In this document: positions 59,151-64,000 of the stretch, piece after piece
How the letters are laid out: every line of letters begins with the position of its first letter
Position numbering within the stretch: the first letter of the stretch is position 1
Assembly: GCF_003248355.1 (NCBI RefSeq)
Contig: NZ_QKWY01000001.1
Coordinates: 1,694,001 to 1,758,000, forward strand
Direction: 5' to 3'
Source: Streptomyces sp. AC1-42W
GTDB taxonomy: Bacteria > Actinomycetota > Actinomycetes > Streptomycetales > Streptomycetaceae
DNA: 64,000 nt
Notes under the pieces: model-generated
What the model was told of the DNA's origin: nothing
Databases searched by the model: none
Seen by the model: only the letters and a program-made list of their open reading frames with translations
Translations under genes and position numbers: made by a program

Positions 59151-59463
59151 GGGCGTTCCTGAAGGACATGCCGAGGAGAGGCGACAGGCGGTGAGGGGGA
59201 AATGCTGAAATGAGAGAAGATCGGCGCTTCCGTCGGATACGTCTCCAACGGTGCTCGCGGGCCAATTTGTATCAAGTGCTCCCGGCTCACCGATAGCCGG
59301 TCATGTGTGATCTGGATCACTTTTGTGTTTACGGGTTCCACGGATGGGTAGCTGCGCATGTTTACACAGGTCAGCGCCGGTGAACACACGCGCGCCGCGC
59401 ACTCGTCCAACAAGGCCCCACATCGGGCACACTGGCCGCAACCGCCACGACCGGGAGTGCAAG
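59151..59463. other. 313-base divergent intergenic region, relatively AT-rich
   Basis: It holds the Crp-like palindrome at 59306-59321, CACCGATAGCCGGTC (partial dyad), and AT-richer stretches such as CCAATTTGTATCAAGTG and TTTTGTGTTTACGGG. No ORF of note. It is the control region of the MFS gene and the PfkB kinase. Confidence 0.6.
59306..59321. promoter_or_regulatory. Crp/FNR-like palindrome
   Basis: TGTGATCTGGATCACT; the core GTGATC-TG-GATCAC is a perfect dyad and fits TGTGA-N6-TCAC. It lies between the divergent MFS and PfkB genes, 143 bases before the PfkB start. Confidence 0.5.
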
Positions 59464-60570
59464 GTGAGCGCCGACATCCCTGACATCGACCCGCTGGACG
59501 GGCTGCGTGCCCCGCAGGACCCCGACTGCGACGTCTTCCTCACCGGCACGGTCTTCCTCGACATCATCTTCACCGGCCTGGACAGCGCCCCCGTGCGCGG
59601 CACCGAGTCCTGGGCCCGCGGCATGGGCTCCAGCCCCGGCGGCGTCGCCAACATGGCCACCGCGCTGGCCCGGCTCGGCCTGCGCACCTCGCTGGCCGCC
59701 GCCTTCGGCGACGACCACTACGGCGAGTACTGCTGGGACGCGCTCGAACAGGGCGAGGGCATCGACCTGTCCCGCTCCCACACCGTCCCCGGCTGGCACT
59801 CCCCGGTGACCGTCTCCATGGCGTACGAGGGCGAGCGCACCATGGTCTCGCACGGCCACGAGGCCCCCGCGCTGCCCGCCACCGCCTCGCCCGAGGCCCC
59901 CGCCTTCCCCCGCTGCCCGCCCAGGGCACGGGCCGCCGTCACCTCGCTCGTCCCCGGCCGCACCGAACCCTGGGTCGCCGACGCCGCGGGCCGGGGCGCC
60001 CTGATCTTCGGGGACGTCGGCTGGGACGACACCGGCCGCTGGGACCTGGACTCCCTCAGCGGCCTGGAGCACTGCCACGCCTTCCTGCCCAACGCCCAGG
60101 AGGCGATGCGCTACACCCGCACCGAGTGCCCGCGCGCCGCCGCGCACGCCCTCGCCGAACGCGTACCGCTCGCCGTCGTCACCCTCGGCTCCGAGGGCGC
60201 CTACGCGGTGGACGCGGCCACCGGCGCCGCCGCCGAGGTGCCCGCCATCGAGGTCGAGGCCCTGGACCCGACCGGGGCCGGCGACGTCTTCGTGGCCGGC
60301 TTCGTCACCGGCACCCTGGCCGGCTGGCCGCTCGCCGACCGCCTCGCCTTCGCCGGGCTGACCGCCGCCCTCTCCGTCCAGGAGTTCGGCGGCTCGCTCT
60401 CGGCCCCCGGCTGGGCGGAGATCGCCGCCTGGTGGCAGCAGGTGCGCACCTGCGCCGGACAGGACCCGGCCGCCCTGCGGCGCTACGCCTTCCTCGACGC
60501 GCTGCTGCCCGCCGCCGCCCGGCCGTGGCCGCTGCGCCGGGCCGTGCCCACCATCGGATTCCGGGCGTAA
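59464..60570 (+). CDS. PfkB family carbohydrate/nucleoside kinase
   Basis: A 368-residue ribokinase-type kinase. An N-terminal GMGSSPGGVANMATALARLG (substrate-binding glycine pattern) and a C-terminal DPTGAGDVFVAGF at 268-280 (ATP site, catalytic Asp) are typical. It could phosphorylate a sugar or nucleoside. GTG 59464 is chosen because GGGAG lies 6 bases upstream. Its divergence from an MFS transporter suggests uptake and phosphorylation of one substrate, perhaps under Crp-like control (inference). Confidence 0.82.
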   Translation: MSADIPDIDPLDGLRAPQDPDCDVFLTGTVFLDIIFTGLDSAPVRGTESWARGMGSSPGGVANMATALARLGLRTSLAAAFGDDHYGEYCWDALEQGEGIDLSRSHTVPGWHSPVTVSMAYEGERTMVSHGHEAPALPATASPEAPAFPRCPPRARAAVTSLVPGRTEPWVADAAGRGALIFGDVGWDDTGRWDLDSLSGLEHCHAFLPNAQEAMRYTRTECPRAAAHALAERVPLAVVTLGSEGAYAVDAATGAAAEVPAIEVEALDPTGAGDVFVAGFVTGTLAGWPLADRLAFAGLTAALSVQEFGGSLSAPGWAEIAAWWQQVRTCAGQDPAALRRYAFLDALLPAAARPWPLRRAVPTIGFRA

Positions 60571-60713
60571 CCCGCCCGTCCCGTCCCCGCCGCCGTACTG
60601 CCCGGTAAAACCTCTGGAGTTGTCGGCGGGGAGTCGTAGGCTGGAGACACACGAGGTTTTCGAGCAGCGAGAACCCTGCAACGGGAGGTATGCGCAGGCC
60701 CGAGGGCCGGCCC

Positions 60714-62846
<2,133 letters not shown>

Positions 62847-62855
62847 CAGCGCACC

Positions 62856-63353
62856 ATGTCGATCGACGTCAACAACGAGTCCGGAACCGAGGTCGACGAG
62901 CAGGCGATCCTCGACATCGCCCGCTACGCGCTCGCGCGCATGCGTATCCACCCGCTCTCCGAGCTCTCGGTGATCGTGGTGGACGCCGCGGCCATGGAGC
63001 AGCTGCACATCCAGTGGATGGACCTGCCGGGCCCGACCGATGTCATGTCCTTCCCGATGGACGAGCTGCGTCCGCCGGCCAAGGACGACGAGGAGCCCCC
63101 GCAGGGGCTCCTCGGTGACATCGTGCTCTGCCCCGAGGTCGCCGAGAGGCAGGGCCGGGAAGCCGAGACGCGGCACTCCATGGACGAGGAGCTCCAGCTC
63201 CTCACCGTCCACGGCGTGCTGCACCTGCTGGGTTACGACCACGAGGAGCCCGACGAGAAGGCCGAGATGTTCGGTCTCCAGGCGGCCATCGTGGACGGCT
63301 GGCGCGGTGAGCGGGGCCTGACCGGCCCGTCCCCGGCCCCCACCGTCTCGTGA
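62856..63353 (+). CDS. ybeY: Endoribonuclease YbeY (rRNA maturation)
   Basis: A 165-residue UPF0054 protein with [14 protein letters not shown]: the H-x3-H-x5-H zinc site is His119, His123 and His129. Also [11 protein letters not shown] and [14 protein letters not shown]. YbeY matures 16S rRNA 3' ends and pairs with PhoH in many genomes. ATG 62856 follows the phoH stop by nine bases. Its TGA overlaps the next GTG. Confidence 0.95.
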   Translation: MSIDVNNESGTEVDEQAILDIARYALARMRIHPLSELSVIVVDAAAMEQLHIQWMDLPGPTDVMSFPMDELRPPAKDDEEPPQGLLGDIVLCPEVAERQGREAETRHSMDEELQLLTVHGVLHLLGYDHEEPDEKAEMFGLQAAIVDGWRGERGLTGPSPAPTVS

Positions 63354-64000
63354 GCCTGCCCCTGATCCTCGGCGTCGTCCTGCTGGTCGTGGTCGGCTGG
63401 CTCGCGGCCTGCGCCGAGGCCGGGATCGCCCGTACGTCGAGCTTCCGGGCCGCCGAGGCGGTCCGCTCAGGCCGGCGCGGCAGCGCCAAGCTGGAACAGG
63501 TCGCCGCCGACCCGACGCGCTATCTCAACGTCGCCCTGCTGGTGCGGGTCGCCTGCGAGATGGCCGCCGGGGTGCTCGTCACCTACGCCTGCCTCAAGGA
63601 GTTCCCGGAGACCTGGGAGGCGCTGGCCGTCGCCATCGGCGTCATGGTCCTCGTCTCGTACGTGGCGATCGGCGTTTCCCCGCGCACCATCGGCCGCCAG
63701 CACCCGCTGAACACGGCCACCGCCTCCGCGTACGTGCTGCTGCCGCTGGCCCGGATCATGGGGCCGATCCCGCAGCTGCTCATCCTCATCGGCAACGCGC
63801 TCACCCCCGGCAAGGGGTTCCGCAAGGGCCCGTTCGCCAGCGAGGCCGAGCTGCGGGCCATGGTGGACCTCGCCGAGCAGGAGTCCCTGATCGAGGACGA
63901 GGAGCGCCGCATGGTGCACTCCGTCTTCGAACTCGGCGACACCCTGGTGCGCGAGGTGATGGTGCCGCGCACCGACCTCGTCTGCATCGAGCGCTACAAG
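63350..64000 (+). CDS. CNNM/CorC-type membrane protein (hemolysin C family), 5' part
   Basis: The frame is open from GTG 63350 to the window end (217 codons). The N-terminal DUF21 domain has helices ([40 protein letters not shown]) and the CNNM-type [10 protein letters not shown]. It continues into the linker [20 protein letters not shown], then [14 protein letters not shown], the start of the CBS domain. Relatives export magnesium or cobalt. The GTG overlaps the ybeY TGA, so phoH-ybeY-CNNM is one operon. The C-terminal part lies outside the window. Confidence 0.9.
   Translation, partial: MSLPLILGVVLLVVVGWLAACAEAGIARTSSFRAAEAVRSGRRGSAKLEQVAADPTRYLNVALLVRVACEMAAGVLVTYACLKEFPETWEALAVAIGVMVLVSYVAIGVSPRTIGRQHPLNTATASAYVLLPLARIMGPIPQLLILIGNALTPGKGFRKGPFASEAELRAMVDLAEQESLIEDEERRMVHSVFELGDTLVREVMVPRTDLVCIERYK

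Overview
The window is a stretch of chromosome from a Streptomyces-like actinomycete. Support comes from the very high G+C with strong G/C bias at third codon positions, frequent GTG starts, leaderless-type -10 hexamers 6-8 nt before start codons, actinobacterial gene order (rplU-rpmA-obg ... proB-proA ... nadD-LCP-rsfS ... leuS ... comEA-comEC-holA-rpsT-lepA ... hemW ... hrcA-dnaJ ... phoH-ybeY), a CIRCE operator with actinobacterial-type arms, and only two TTA codons that I found, both in regulatory genes. No species can be assigned. No rRNA, CRISPR array, integrase, complete prophage or secondary-metabolite cluster was seen.

Region by region. (1) 1-2.1 kb: the end of a nucleotidyltransferase gene and a glycerol-1-phosphate-dehydrogenase-like gene, then rplU-rpmA. 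(2) 2.2-12.2 kb: obg and proB are separated by a wall-sugar island holding a TagF-like polymerase fused to a family-2 glycosyltransferase, galE, and a full dTDP-L-rhamnose set (rmlA, rmlB, rmlD, with rmlC convergent). (3) 12.3-20.3 kb: proA, two paralogous membrane proteins, an M48 protease, two tiny membrane proteins, nadD and a divergent LytR-CpsA-Psr protein. (4) 20.4-25.3 kb: two abutting 166-bp inverted-repeat elements lie just upstream of rsfS. Then come a CTG-initiated phosphatase and two identical tRNA-Ala(GGC) genes flanking a regulator/efflux pair and a small Cys-motif protein. (5) 25.2-40 kb: leuS behind a leucine attenuator, degV, comEA-comEC, an arylamine N-acetyltransferase, YceI, holA, rpsT and lepA. 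(6) 40-56.8 kb: acyl-CoA synthetase, a TTA-containing SpoIIE-type phosphatase with its own ATPase domain, hemW, hrcA-dnaJ, an NMO-like oxidoreductase, rsmE, a lipoprotein, a tricorn-type protease, HIT protein and RNase Z. (7) 56.8-64 kb: adenosine/adenine deaminase, an MFS transporter and PfkB kinase around a Crp-like palindrome, then phoH-ybeY and the start of a CNNM/CorC-type protein. phoH is interrupted by a 360-residue intein.

How the genes work together. Most are housekeeping: ribosome assembly and translation (rplU, rpmA, obg, rsfS, leuS, rpsT, lepA, rsmE, ybeY), proline synthesis (proB, proA), replication (holA) and the heat-shock pair hrcA-dnaJ. The accessory layer is the wall-glycopolymer genes, which could supply dTDP-rhamnose, UDP-galactose and polyol-phosphate units, with the LCP protein as a possible attachment factor. 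The most striking single object is the PhoH intein. It starts with Ala, carries Trp/Cys/Thr residues where class 3 inteins have them, and contains a two-motif LAGLIDADG endonuclease. Other notable signals are the leuS attenuator, the twin inverted-repeat elements, the TTA codons in two regulators and a hairpin that could mask a ribosome-binding site at 15.1 kb.
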